NCBI GenBank assembly: GCA_900546465.1
Contig: URCX01000081.1
Location: 1 to 9,028 of the forward strand
Source: an uncultured Bacteroidota bacterium
Lineage (GTDB): Bacteria; Bacteroidota; Bacteroidia; Bacteroidales; P3
Length of the DNA: 9,028 bases
Direction of reading: 5' to 3'
Below, one piece after another: positions 1 through 6,458 of this stretch. Under the pieces are notes generated by a model. The model was not told the DNA's origin. It searched no databases and worked only from the letters and a program-made list of their open reading frames with translations. How positions within the stretch are numbered: position 1 is the stretch's first letter; each line of letters opens with the position of its first letter. Position numbers and translations under genes: made by a program.

Positions 1-329
1 GTCACAGGATCTGCCTCTCCGTATATTTCTATTTCATCTGCCTGTATCTCCAAGCTCTGACCCTTTCCCTGAGAAGCAACCAAGGTTCCCACCGCTTTCA
101 AACAAGCACCGGTACTTATTCTCTTCATCAAATCCTCATCGAATAGCGACATATCTGCCACTATCTGCAAATTATGTATGCAACTGCCATCGTTCAAAGA
201 TATGAACGACACATTTTTGTTTCCTCTTTTTGTTCTGACCCAACCTTTAACACAAACCTTGCTTCCTATCGGTTGGTCGTCTCCTTCTCTGAATAGTTCT
301 CTAAGTTCTGTTCGCTTTATGTTTTCCAT
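1..329 (-). CDS. asnS: Asparagine--tRNA ligase, N-terminal part (runs off the left edge)
   Basis: Class IIb aminoacyl-tRNA synthetase that charges tRNA-Asn with asparagine in the cytoplasm. Only the first 109 residues lie in the window; the family is usually about 460 residues, so the catalytic domain is outside. The visible part is the N-terminal OB-fold anticodon-binding domain: a short helix starting MENIKRTELREL, then VKGWVRTKRG (about 27-36), SFISLNDGS (41-49) and NLQIVAD (53-59), the usual pattern of bacterial AsnS. The ATG at 329 is chosen because it begins the conserved leader and lies 24 bases after the upstream manC stop, which suggests one transcript. No strong Shine-Dalgarno is present, as is normal in Bacteroidetes. 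AspS shares the OB fold, but the sequence around VRTKRG and the GACLKAVGTLV stretch fits AsnS better. Confidence 0.88.
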   Translation of the reverse strand, partial: MENIKRTELRELFREGDDQPIGSKVCVKGWVRTKRGNKNVSFISLNDGSCIHNLQIVADMSLFDEDLMKRISTGACLKAVGTLVASQGKGQSLEIQADEIEIYGEADPV

Positions 330-353
330 CGTTATCTGTGTTTTTCTTATTTT

Positions 354-1457
354 CTAAATAAACTCACTGCCTTTTTCTATTTCAACATCAGTGGTAAACT
401 GCTTTATTCTCTGTTCTTCGCCCTTTCGACACATCATCACAACACCATCGCTTTCCACAACTATGTAATCCTCCAAGCCCTGAACGACCAACAAGCGGTC
501 TTTGGGAACATGCACGAGACAATTCTTGCAATCATACAACATTACATTGCTTCCCACAACGCTGTTGCCGTTCTCGTCCTTAGGTGAGACGTTATACAAA
601 GCTCCCCATGTACCTATATCGCTCCAACCGAAGTCCGAAGGTATGACATAAACATTATCCGCCTTTTCCATTACGCCGTAATCTATCGAAATAGAAGGGC
701 AAATAGAATAAGCCTCCTCTATAAAAGCCTCTTCTTTATCCGTGTTCAGCACTTCCATGCCTTTGTTCAATACATCTGCAACCTCCGGCAAAAACTTGCC
801 AAAAGCCTTCTTTATGGCATTGGCAGACCATACGAAAATGCCGGCATTCCAAAGGAAATCACCGCTTTCCACAAAGCTGCATGCCATTTCGTATGCCGGT
901 TTCTCGGTAAAGAGCTTCACTTTTTTTATTCCGCAATCCCCCGTTGCACACATATCATCCCTGTACTGTATATAACCGTAACCCGTGTTCGGATAAGAAG
1001 CCTTGATACCCAAACAAATCAACACTTCCTGCCTCTCAGCCAAACGGAAACCCTTTTGTATCTGGGCAATGAAATTATCCGTATTCAAAATCAGGTGGTC
1101 GCTCGGCATGACAAGCACAAGAGCATCTTTGCAACGGCTTTCAATCTTCGCCATGGCGTACGCAATGCAGGGAGCCGTGTTTCTCCTCACGGGTTCGCAA
1201 AGGATATTTCCTTTCGGAAGACTCGGAAGATTTTCCGAAACCAAATCACTATACATTCCCGAAGTAACCACATAAATATTCTCCATCGGACAAATTCTCT
1301 CCGCCCTCTTATAAGCAGCCTGTAACAAAGTCTCGCCAGTACCTAAAACATCTATGAATTGCTTCGGCCTCTTAACACGCGACATAGGCCAAAATCTGCT
1401 TCCTATACCGCCTGCCATTATTATGCAAAAATTCTTTTCGCCTGAAATTCCTTTCAT
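354..1457 (-). CDS. manC: Mannose-1-phosphate guanylyltransferase
   Basis: Cytoplasmic nucleotidyltransferase that makes GDP-mannose from mannose-1-phosphate and GTP, the precursor of GDP-fucose and of mannose-containing capsule and O-antigen. At 367 residues it is the short, single-domain form without the C-terminal isomerase domain of bifunctional ManC proteins. Visible motifs are the nucleotide-binding signature AGGIGSRFWPMSR (15-27) with KRPKQF (29-34), MPSDH (117-121), NTGYGYI (157-163), FTEKP (183-187), WNAGIFVW (203-210) and FGWSDIGTW (276-284), all typical of mannose-1-phosphate guanylyltransferases. The start at 1457 lies just downstream of a TATCTTTG promoter element. The gene is followed by asnS after 24 bases; the two functions are unrelated, so any co-transcription is probably positional. 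No glycan cluster is visible around it, which suggests a housekeeping copy. The symbol follows usage for this enzyme class. Confidence 0.9.
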   Translation of the reverse strand: MKGISGEKNFCIIMAGGIGSRFWPMSRVKRPKQFIDVLGTGETLLQAAYKRAERICPMENIYVVTSGMYSDLVSENLPSLPKGNILCEPVRRNTAPCIAYAMAKIESRCKDALVLVMPSDHLILNTDNFIAQIQKGFRLAERQEVLICLGIKASYPNTGYGYIQYRDDMCATGDCGIKKVKLFTEKPAYEMACSFVESGDFLWNAGIFVWSANAIKKAFGKFLPEVADVLNKGMEVLNTDKEEAFIEEAYSICPSISIDYGVMEKADNVYVIPSDFGWSDIGTWGALYNVSPKDENGNSVVGSNVMLYDCKNCLVHVPKDRLLVVQGLEDYIVVESDGVVMMCRKGEEQRIKQFTTDVEIEKGSEFI

Positions 1458-1477
1458 GACATATCGTTTTCAGCCTA

Positions 1478-1485
1478 CAAAGATA
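1478..1485 (-). promoter_or_regulatory. Bacteroidetes-type -7 element for manC
   Basis: On the minus strand this reads TATCTTTG, an exact match to the Bacteroidetes -7 consensus TAnnTTTG, about 20 bases upstream of the manC ATG. The expected TTTG at about -33 is poor (the strand reads GCTG near 1507-1510), so the site is supported mainly by the -7 element and its position. It would give a very short 5' leader. Confidence 0.5.
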
Positions 1486-1987
1486 CGACATATTTCCGAA
1501 ATTCCGCAGCTTGTATCCGAAAATATACCTGTATTTCTGAAAGCTCTGCAATAGTTCCGATTTTCTCTGCCGACATTAAACCTATCTCAAAAATCCAAAC
1601 GCCGTTCCAGTAGTGCCACAAATTCATCTTTAAAGCAAGAAGACTTCCTTTTGTCATCGGCAATCTTTCTTCTATCATTTATCATTCAAAAGTATCATTC
1701 TACCGACTCAAAGCACAAAAATTTTACAGTTCCAACGCTATTGCCTGTCTTTACAAATTGAAAAAGAATCAAAATATAAAGCCATATCCTTATCCGCTCG
1801 CTTGCAAACATCACAAGTTTTCTTTTTGCATATATTTTCATACCTGCAAGCATAATTACACAAGAGCAAAACAACAATAAGCTGCAAGAAACTGAAATAT
1901 GTTCAGAAGTCCAATTCTACAGCAACTACGTTTTCAGGCATTTAAGCGAAGGCGAAGAGATTAAATTGCTTTCAATATGTACAAAAG
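1486..1987. other. Long intergenic stretch without a convincing gene
   Basis: AT-rich DNA between divergent manC and the beta-helix gene. Two minus-strand open frames (1475-1678 and 1695-1877, 67 and 60 codons) resemble no family I know, and the first runs through the manC promoter element. A plus-strand frame is open from about 1780 to about 2145 but has no good start codon and overlaps the beta-helix promoter and gene. I see no tRNA, no clear hairpin and no repeat array. It may be simply a large divergent regulatory region or the remains of a lost gene. Confidence 0.5.
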
Positions 1988-2019
1988 TTTGGTTAAAACA
2001 CAAATTCAATGTATCTTTG
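1988..2019 (+). promoter_or_regulatory. Bacteroidetes-type promoter for the beta-helix gene
   Basis: TTTG at 1988-1991 and TATCTTTG at 2012-2019 are separated by 20 bases, matching the Bacteroidetes sigma-ABfr pattern TTTG-N19-21-TAnnTTTG. The inferred transcription start, near 2026, leaves a leader of about 30 bases before the ATG at 2057. This also argues against the in-frame ATG at 2009, which lies inside the -7 element. Confidence 0.7.
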
Positions 2020-2056
2020 CAAATTGAAAGTAAGTTTAACCTTAAACAATTCACAC

Positions 2057-2428
2057 ATGAAGACAACAAAACTAAAAGTATTATGTATCTGTGCTGCAGT
2101 ATTGCTTGCCGGCTCTGCGGAAGCTCAGATTTTGAACAAACTTAAAAATGCGGCAGAAAAAGTAAACAAGGTTGCCAAGGCTTTGGAAGATGATGACACC
2201 TCTGCCGAGAAGTCATCAAAATCGACGGAGAAGTCTTCCGATGCATCTAACAAACCTGCCAAATCAACGGGAAGCAATGTCGGAACGGCATACAAGGCTG
2301 TCGTGTCGGGCAACGGAAAGACGGTGTATGTAAGTCGGGATAACGGCAACAACCGTAACGACGGTAGCAAGGCGTCTCCTTACAAGAACCTTCAAAAGCC
2401 TTGGACGAAGCACCTGCAGGCTCTGTAA
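2057..2428 (+). CDS. Secreted right-handed beta-helix protein, N-terminal piece (frameshifted)
   Basis: First part of a gene split by a one-base frameshift. From the ATG at 2057 it encodes a clear signal peptide: positive MKTTKLK, a hydrophobic core VLCICAAVLLAGS, and a signal peptidase I site after AEA (residue 23). Next comes a helical stretch LNKLKNAAEKVNKVAKAL, then a Ser/Lys/Asp-rich low-complexity linker (about 42-75), and the opening VYVSRDNGNNRNDGSKASPYKNLQ (cf. about 90-113). That opening is the usual entry of DUF1565-like or pectate-lyase-like beta-helix proteins. After codon 113 the frame goes wrong and ends 10 codons later at 2426-2428. The missing continuation KALDEAPAGS is found at once in the next frame. 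An ATG at 2009 is in frame but overlaps the promoter, so 2057 is preferred. Exact substrate is unknown; it is likely periplasmic or surface exposed. Confidence 0.75.
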   Translation: MKTTKLKVLCICAAVLLAGSAEAQILNKLKNAAEKVNKVAKALEDDDTSAEKSSKSTEKSSDASNKPAKSTGSNVGTAYKAVVSGNGKTVYVSRDNGNNRNDGSKASPYKNLQKPWTKHLQAL

Positions 2429-3591
2429 TCATGGTTGCAGAAGGAAATTATTATGGTATGCTTAATTGCGGCAACATCAATATCACCAAGCCGGTAACCA
2501 TCATGGGCGGTTATAGTTCGGACTTCTCCAAGAGAGACATCTTGACATACAGAACAATGATTCAACCGACACCGGAATCGAACGGTTCGCACACCTTAAA
2601 GGGTACAATCACACTTACAAGCATCGTCGCTCCGAACGACAAGGTGGTTTTGGACGGTTTGATTATCGACCGCGGCAATACCGTTTCCTACAACAAGAAC
2701 GGCAAGGGTCAGCCGCAAGGAGTGCAATCCGCACAGATGAACCCGATAGGCACGGAGGGCATAGGAGGCGAAAACCTTAGCGGAAGAGTGTTCACCAAGG
2801 AGTCTTCCCAAATATACTTCAACGGTGAGAAAGGTGTTTTGAACAATACAAATATTATAATTCGCAACTGTGCTTTTCTGAACGCTCCGAATTATGCTAT
2901 ACTCGGCTTGTTGAAAGCGGGTTCTCTTACGGTTGAAAACTGCATATTCGTCAATGTGCGTATGTCAACAATGGACGTTCGCGGTTCCGACCCCAAGGAA
3001 ATGACACCTGTAACTATACGTAACAACACCATGCTCTTCACATGGTCGAGATTGAAAGACCTTGCAAGCATGGGCTATGGTTACAGAATGCAACCCGGCA
3101 CTTGCAACACCATAGAAAGAAACATCATCGGTTGTTCCGTCTTCTCCGGATTGGACCGTACGCATATAGATTCGGATAAGAACCGCGAGGCTTTGAGAAA
3201 GGACTATGTAAATGACAATATCTTCTTCCTCAACCGACAAACAGACCTTACACTCCCCGGAGGCGGCATGTTGTTAAGAGTTAAATGCAATGACTTTGAC
3301 GATATTGAACAGTTGGCAGGAACAAAGGGCAACAAATCATTGACAGACCCTAAGGTATTCGATGGAAAGATAGACAAAGCATACTTGGAAGGCTTCATCA
3401 ATTTGGAATATAAGGAATCTTACAACGCAGATTACAATTCCTCTGCCAACACTTTCCGTCAGGCAATGGGCTTGAACATGACAGGCACAATGACAAGCGA
3501 AGGTACAATGTTTGCCAACCGTTACCCTTGGCAGGAAGCCTTGAAACTCTTCGGAGCAATGCCGGGATACGGAGCACAGTTACCAAAATAA
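2395..3591 (+). CDS. Right-handed beta-helix protein, C-terminal piece (same gene, shifted frame)
   Basis: Continuation of the preceding gene in the -1 frame; read together, 2057-3591 would encode about 511 residues. There is no credible independent start: an in-frame TTG at 2401 falls within the ALDEAPAG motif. The sequence continues with GSVIMVAEGNYYGML and KPVTIMGGYSSDFSKRD, the standard first turns of a parallel beta-helix. Then come repeated short strand-turn units such as IIIRNCAFLNAP, LTVENCIFVNV and VTIRNNTMLFTW, the regular asparagine-rich ladder of the fold, followed by a less repetitive C-terminal region (about 200 residues). No catalytic residues of a polysaccharide lyase can be assigned with confidence, so lyase, glycan-binding or structural roles all remain open. 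A terminator hairpin follows the stop codon. Confidence 0.75.
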   Translation, partial: KALDEAPAGSVIMVAEGNYYGMLNCGNINITKPVTIMGGYSSDFSKRDILTYRTMIQPTPESNGSHTLKGTITLTSIVAPNDKVVLDGLIIDRGNTVSYNKNGKGQPQGVQSAQMNPIGTEGIGGENLSGRVFTKESSQIYFNGEKGVLNNTNIIIRNCAFLNAPNYAILGLLKAGSLTVENCIFVNVRMSTMDVRGSDPKEMTPVTIRNNTMLFTWSRLKDLASMGYGYRMQPGTCNTIERNIIGCSVFSGLDRTHIDSDKNREALRKDYVNDNIFFLNRQTDLTLPGGGMLLRVKCNDFDDIEQLAGTKGNKSLTDPKVFDGKIDKAYLEGFINLEYKESYNADYNSSANTFRQAMGLNMTGTMTSEGTMFANRYPWQEALKLFGAMPGYGAQLPK

Positions 3592-3618
3592 AACAGTGAA
3601 AGACCGTATAAAACATAT

Positions 3619-3645
3619 AAGGGAGCCGCAGTTGCTCCCTTTATT
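3619..3645 (+). terminator. Rho-independent terminator after the beta-helix gene
   Basis: Perfect 8-bp stem AAGGGAGC / GCTCCCTT (3619-3626 with 3634-3641), a 7-base loop, and a short T-rich tail TTTATT. It lies 28 bases after the stop and 19 bases before the next gene on the same strand, so that gene either depends on readthrough or has its own promoter, which I could not find. Confidence 0.7.
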
Positions 3646-3663
3646 CGTAAATCAAAGAAAAGA

Positions 3664-4326
3664 ATGCTGGCAATACCTTTACTTTTAAGAGCATCTATCC
3701 CTATAGTGCTGTTGGTACTTATGTACACCAAGCCTTTGGGCTTATATCTGAGAAGCATAAATACTTTTTTTCATGAATCCGCTCACGCCTTGGCTGCATT
3801 GCTTGTGGGAAACAAGGTGAAAGAAATACGTTTGGAAGCCAATACCGAGGGCAGTTGCAGGAGTTTGAGCGGCAATCGCCTCAAAACAATATTCGTTGCC
3901 CTTGCCGGCTACACATCTTGCTCCCTTATACCGATGCTTATCCTCTACCTCATCGAACAACACCACATGAAAATCGGCTTTCTTCTGCTTGCCCTCCTTG
4001 CCTTTGCCATTCTGCTCCTATATATGCGAAATACCTATTCTCTTATATGGACAAGCAGCTTTGCTGCACTTAATCTGCTACTCTATCTCCTACCCCTGCC
4101 CTCTGCAATCAACACATACATATACTACGCCGTTCTGTCAATAGTCGCAACTGCCAACACTGCCGCCTGCCTGCATATACTGCAACTCTCCTTTCTCAAC
4201 CCAAGTCGCAGCGGCGACTGTAACATACTCGGCAAAACCACCCATATCCCTCCACTCCTCTGGGCAATACTCTTCAATGCCATAAACATACTCGTCCTCC
4301 TACGACTTTTCAAAACAATCTTCTAA
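3664..4326 (+). CDS. Polytopic membrane protein, M50B-like metallopeptidase family
   Basis: A 220-residue hydrophobic protein with a first membrane segment at about 8-22, then FFHESAHALAALLVG (about 35-49). HESAH (37-41) matches the HExxH zinc motif, and its position close to a membrane helix is as in site-2-protease (M50) relatives. The next part, EANTEGSCRSLSGNRLKTIFVALAGYTSCSLIP, has the glycine-containing loop followed by an ALAGY helix seen in M50B-like proteins. Several further helices follow (about 88-97, 104-117, 125-145, 150-170 and 194-215). The usual downstream Asp of the third zinc ligand (a DG motif) is not evident; the matching area reads LPLPSAINTY, so activity is uncertain. 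Substrate is unknown. It is 72 bases after the beta-helix gene, with a terminator between, and convergent with the fragment that follows. Confidence 0.65.
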   Translation: MLAIPLLLRASIPIVLLVLMYTKPLGLYLRSINTFFHESAHALAALLVGNKVKEIRLEANTEGSCRSLSGNRLKTIFVALAGYTSCSLIPMLILYLIEQHHMKIGFLLLALLAFAILLLYMRNTYSLIWTSSFAALNLLLYLLPLPSAINTYIYYAVLSIVATANTAACLHILQLSFLNPSRSGDCNILGKTTHIPPLLWAILFNAINILVLLRLFKTIF

Positions 4327-4368
4327 GACCTGAAGTTCTCAGCCCTCTTTATAAAGTTTCCCACCAAT

Positions 4369-4584
4369 TCAAGCGAATAAGGAGAGAACATCCTCCCTTA
4401 TCAACTCCGCTCTCAAACGGTTGGAAATAAGAAAGTCTGCGAAATTGTAACGATCGACAAACTCTTTCCTTGCTCCGTAACAAAGAACTCTCATATCCGA
4501 ATTGCCGAAGTATCGTGCGATTTTCTCACCGAAGCCGCCAGACAAGGCACCATCTTCAAGCGTTACGACAAGACAGTGGTCGTC
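4369..4584 (-). pseudogene. 3' remnant of a DXS/transketolase-like gene
   Basis: An open frame of 71 codons with no start codon (it is closed upstream by a TGA at 4603-4605) that encodes a recognisable protein end. LVVTLEDG, then SGGFGEKIARYFG, MRVLCYGARKEFVDRY, and RLRAELIREDVLSLF before the TGA at 4369-4371. This is the layout of the C-terminal transketolase_C domain of 1-deoxy-D-xylulose-5-phosphate synthase and related enzymes (VTxEDG...GGFG...V...G...FV). The complete enzyme is about 580-630 residues, so the thiamine-diphosphate and pyrimidine-binding domains are missing. Similarity begins exactly where the carboxymuconolactone-decarboxylase-like frame loses its own, so the two are joined near 4584. 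A related TPP enzyme C-terminus such as a 2-oxoacid dehydrogenase beta subunit is possible. Identified by eye. Confidence 0.65.
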
Positions 4585-4733
4585 TCTCCGAAAAGTATAT
4601 CGTCATTAAGGCGGGCAAACTCCGGAGCAAATTTTCCGAGTGCATCATGTCCTGCCGTCTGTTTTACTTTTGTCTGACTCATGACAGATAAAGATGTTAA
4701 TAGCAATAAAATTACAAAGATTCTCTTAGCCAT
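4563..4733 (-). pseudogene. 5' remnant of a secreted carboxymuconolactone decarboxylase (CMD)-like gene
   Basis: A 56-codon frame starting at ATG 4733 inside the end of the flavodoxin gene (22-base overlap), so clearly its operon partner. It begins with a signal peptide, MAKRIFVILLLLTSLSVMSQ. Then comes QTAGHDALGKFAPEFARLNDDILFGE (25-50), the N-terminal signature of the secreted CMD/AhpD-like proteins common in Bacteroidetes. After Glu50 (codon at 4584-4586) the family resemblance stops and six unrelated codons lead to a TAA at 4563-4565. The catalytic-cysteine region of CMD/AhpD-like proteins lies further on and is lost, so the product should be inactive. Whether the cause is a deletion in the organism or a misassembly cannot be settled here. 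An intact protein would probably act with the flavodoxin in a periplasmic or envelope redox function. Confidence 0.7.
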
Positions 4734-5272
4734 TCTTCCAATTCCTTTTGCGATACGTTGTTCAACAACTTACCCTCTTTCCATTTGAGAGAAGGATATG
4801 CCTTTTTCAACTTCTGCTCCGATTGGGTGATGGTGCTGCCGCCGGAGGTGGCAAAAGGAATAAGTGTTTTACCCTCAAGGTCATGAGTCTCGATAAAGGT
4901 GTTTATTATTCGGGGAGCTTCATACCACCAAATAGGAAAACCTATGTATATCACTTCGTATTGTTTAAGAACAACAGGCTTACATGCGGGACGAGATTTG
5001 GTATCTTTCATCTCGACACTGCTTCGAGACTTGCCGTTGTGCCAATCGAGGTCGCTATCGGTGTAAGCACTCGTCGGTTCTATCGCCGCAATGTCGCCCT
5101 TTGTTAGTTCGGCAATCCGTTCTGCCGCTGCCTTTGTTGTTCCTGTTGCCGAAAAATAGACAACCAATGTTTTCTTTTGTGTTTCCATCGTTTTTAATTC
5201 TTTTGTGTTCTGACTGCAAGCGGCAAAGGAAATGCCGAATAATGCACAAGCCAGAAATGTAATGTGTTTCAT
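4712..5272 (-). CDS. Flavodoxin with a lipoprotein-type signal
   Basis: A 186-residue FMN-binding electron carrier or quinone/disulfide-type redox protein. The N terminus MKHITFLACALFGISFAAC looks like a lipoprotein signal with the lipidated cysteine at position 19 (lipobox FAAC, a slightly weak match), so it may be anchored to the envelope; an internal Met29 would give a soluble form. The flavodoxin core begins at LVVYFSATGTTKAAA (about 36-50), whose SATGTT (41-46) is the phosphate-binding loop for FMN. YIGFPIWWYEAPRIINTF (about 109-126) and FATSGGSTI (about 139-147) are the other FMN-contacting loops of this short-chain class. It follows the AraC regulator by 18 bases and overlaps the CMD-like start. 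It is probably transcribed from the promoter at 6201-6231 and controlled by that regulator. Partner and substrate are unknown. Confidence 0.82.
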   Translation of the reverse strand: MKHITFLACALFGISFAACSQNTKELKTMETQKKTLVVYFSATGTTKAAAERIAELTKGDIAAIEPTSAYTDSDLDWHNGKSRSSVEMKDTKSRPACKPVVLKQYEVIYIGFPIWWYEAPRIINTFIETHDLEGKTLIPFATSGGSTITQSEQKLKKAYPSLKWKEGKLLNNVSQKELEEWLRESL

Positions 5273-5290
5273 GTTTTTGATATTTAAATA

Positions 5291-6178
5291 TTATGCTGCA
5301 CGATATTGTGTCGGTGTTTTGCCTGTTTTTTTCTTGAAAAAGCGAACGAAATGTTGCGGATATTCAAATCCGAGTTGCTCTGCCACCTGTGAGACACTCA
5401 AGGACATATTATTGAGCAGTTCTTTTGAATAATTAAGGAGATGAATCGCTATGAAATTTTGAGCCGTCAATCCCGTTTCCGTCTTAATCAATTCCCCGAA
5501 ATAACCGGCAGACAAACAGCACTTGTCGGCAAAATATGCCACAGAAGGCAATCCCGAATGTCCGGCCTCCTTATGCAGATAGTCATTCAGCATTTGCTCG
5601 AATTGTTGCACGGTCGAATGATTGATTTCTTCGCGGGAGATGAACTGCCTTTCGTAAAAACGCAAACAATATCCGAGCAGTACCTCTATATTTCCGACAA
5701 TAAGTCCACGTGAATGCTTATCAATGGCGTGAAGCATCTCTTGTTTGATTATAGAGAGTACAGAACGCACGACTTCAAGCTCCCCTGCCGACAAATGCAA
5801 AGCCTCATTGCTGTTATAGGAAAAGAAATCATACTTGGACATCTCCCTGCCGAGTTTTGTCCGCAAGAGCAAGTCAGGGTGAAAGACCACGGCAGTCCAT
5901 TTCGGACGCTTAACCTCCTCCGACGGCTCAACGCAGACACTTTGTCCGGGAGAAAAGGAAGTGATGGTCATCTCGTCAAAATCATACTTCGTACGACCAT
6001 ACGAGAGTTTGCACCCCTTGTTCTCTTTTAGGAACAAAGCATACAAACCATAGTGATATATTCCTGCCTCCGCACTACTCTCCTTATCATAACGCACAAC
6101 CGAGACAAGAGGATGTACGGTCTCGAAACCGTAATAATCATTAAACTGTTCTACCGTATTAAAATATATCTGTTTCAT
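5291..6178 (-). CDS. AraC-family transcriptional regulator
   Basis: A 295-residue regulator. The C-terminal ~100 residues carry the double helix-turn-helix of AraC/XylS proteins: VAYFADKCCLSAGYFGELIKTETG (first helix-turn-helix, about 212-235), then LLNNMSLSVSQVAEQLGFEYPQHFVRFFKKKTGKTPTQYR, whose GFEYPQHFVRFFKKKTGKTPTQYR is the family's most conserved stretch. The N-terminal ~190 residues form a probable cupin-like sensor (FSPGQSVCVEP, WTAVVFHPDLL); the ligand is unknown. It lies 18 bases upstream of the flavodoxin gene in the same direction, so it probably regulates its own operon in response to a redox or small-molecule signal, which is an inference. The start at 6178 follows a strong promoter match by a leader of only about 15 bases. 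Bacteroidetes often have this AraC-then-oxidoreductase arrangement. Confidence 0.88.
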   Translation of the reverse strand: MKQIYFNTVEQFNDYYGFETVHPLVSVVRYDKESSAEAGIYHYGLYALFLKENKGCKLSYGRTKYDFDEMTITSFSPGQSVCVEPSEEVKRPKWTAVVFHPDLLLRTKLGREMSKYDFFSYNSNEALHLSAGELEVVRSVLSIIKQEMLHAIDKHSRGLIVGNIEVLLGYCLRFYERQFISREEINHSTVQQFEQMLNDYLHKEAGHSGLPSVAYFADKCCLSAGYFGELIKTETGLTAQNFIAIHLLNYSKELLNNMSLSVSQVAEQLGFEYPQHFVRFFKKKTGKTPTQYRAA

Positions 6179-6200
6179 GTCCGTATCCTTTTTACGACTG

Positions 6201-6231
6201 CAAAATTACTTCGTCCATCTGAAAACACAAA
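6201..6231 (-). promoter_or_regulatory. Promoter of the AraC-flavodoxin-CMD operon
   Basis: Read on the minus strand, TTTG (6231-6228), then exactly 19 bases, then TAATTTTG (6208-6201): a full match to the Bacteroidetes consensus TTTG-N19-TAnnTTTG. It is 22 bases from the AraC ATG at 6178. No inverted-repeat operator stands out next to it. Confidence 0.75.
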
Positions 6232-6386
6232 TACCCTGAATACAGAAAAAATAACCGAAATTACGGATAGAAAGGAGAAAAACTTCTGCAAGCCCTCTCG
6301 AAATAGCTGTTCATACACTCATTAGCAAGCACAAAAGCAATATAAAGAAAGCAATACAATATCCATTCTTCACTTTACACAGCCTT

Positions 6387-6418
6387 AAACGCCTTTCTAT
6401 TTCGATAGAACGGCGTTT
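6387..6418 (-). terminator. Hairpin with TTCG loop, terminator candidate after elbB
   Basis: AAACGCC-T-TTCTAT / ATAGAA-C-GGCGTTT pair as a 14-position stem with one mismatch (6394 against 6411), closed by a TTCG loop at 6401-6404 on the plus strand (CGAA on the minus strand). It lies about 40 bases beyond the elbB stop. The T-tract is weak on the minus strand, so it may act as a transcript-end stabiliser. Confidence 0.6.
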
Positions 6419-6458
6419 GGATTTTGTGTATTGCTGCTTGGGGTTGTTGTTTTGTGGT

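Noticed and set aside
1475..1877. Two minus-strand open frames of 67 and 60 codons as small genes
   Set aside because: No recognisable family, no ribosome site, and the first runs through the manC promoter element.
2009..2056. Start of the beta-helix gene at ATG 2009
   Set aside because: It lies inside the -7 promoter element, and the signal peptide begins naturally at 2057.
2391..2401. Programmed -1 ribosomal frameshifting in the beta-helix gene
   Set aside because: The run is only four A bases with zero-frame codons CAA AAG, not an X XXY YYZ heptamer, and no obvious stimulatory hairpin follows.
4347..4356. Palindrome CTTTATAAAG between the convergent M50-like gene and the DXS-like remnant as a terminator
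   Set aside because: It is a perfect 10-base palindrome with no loop and no T-tract, common by chance in AT-rich DNA.
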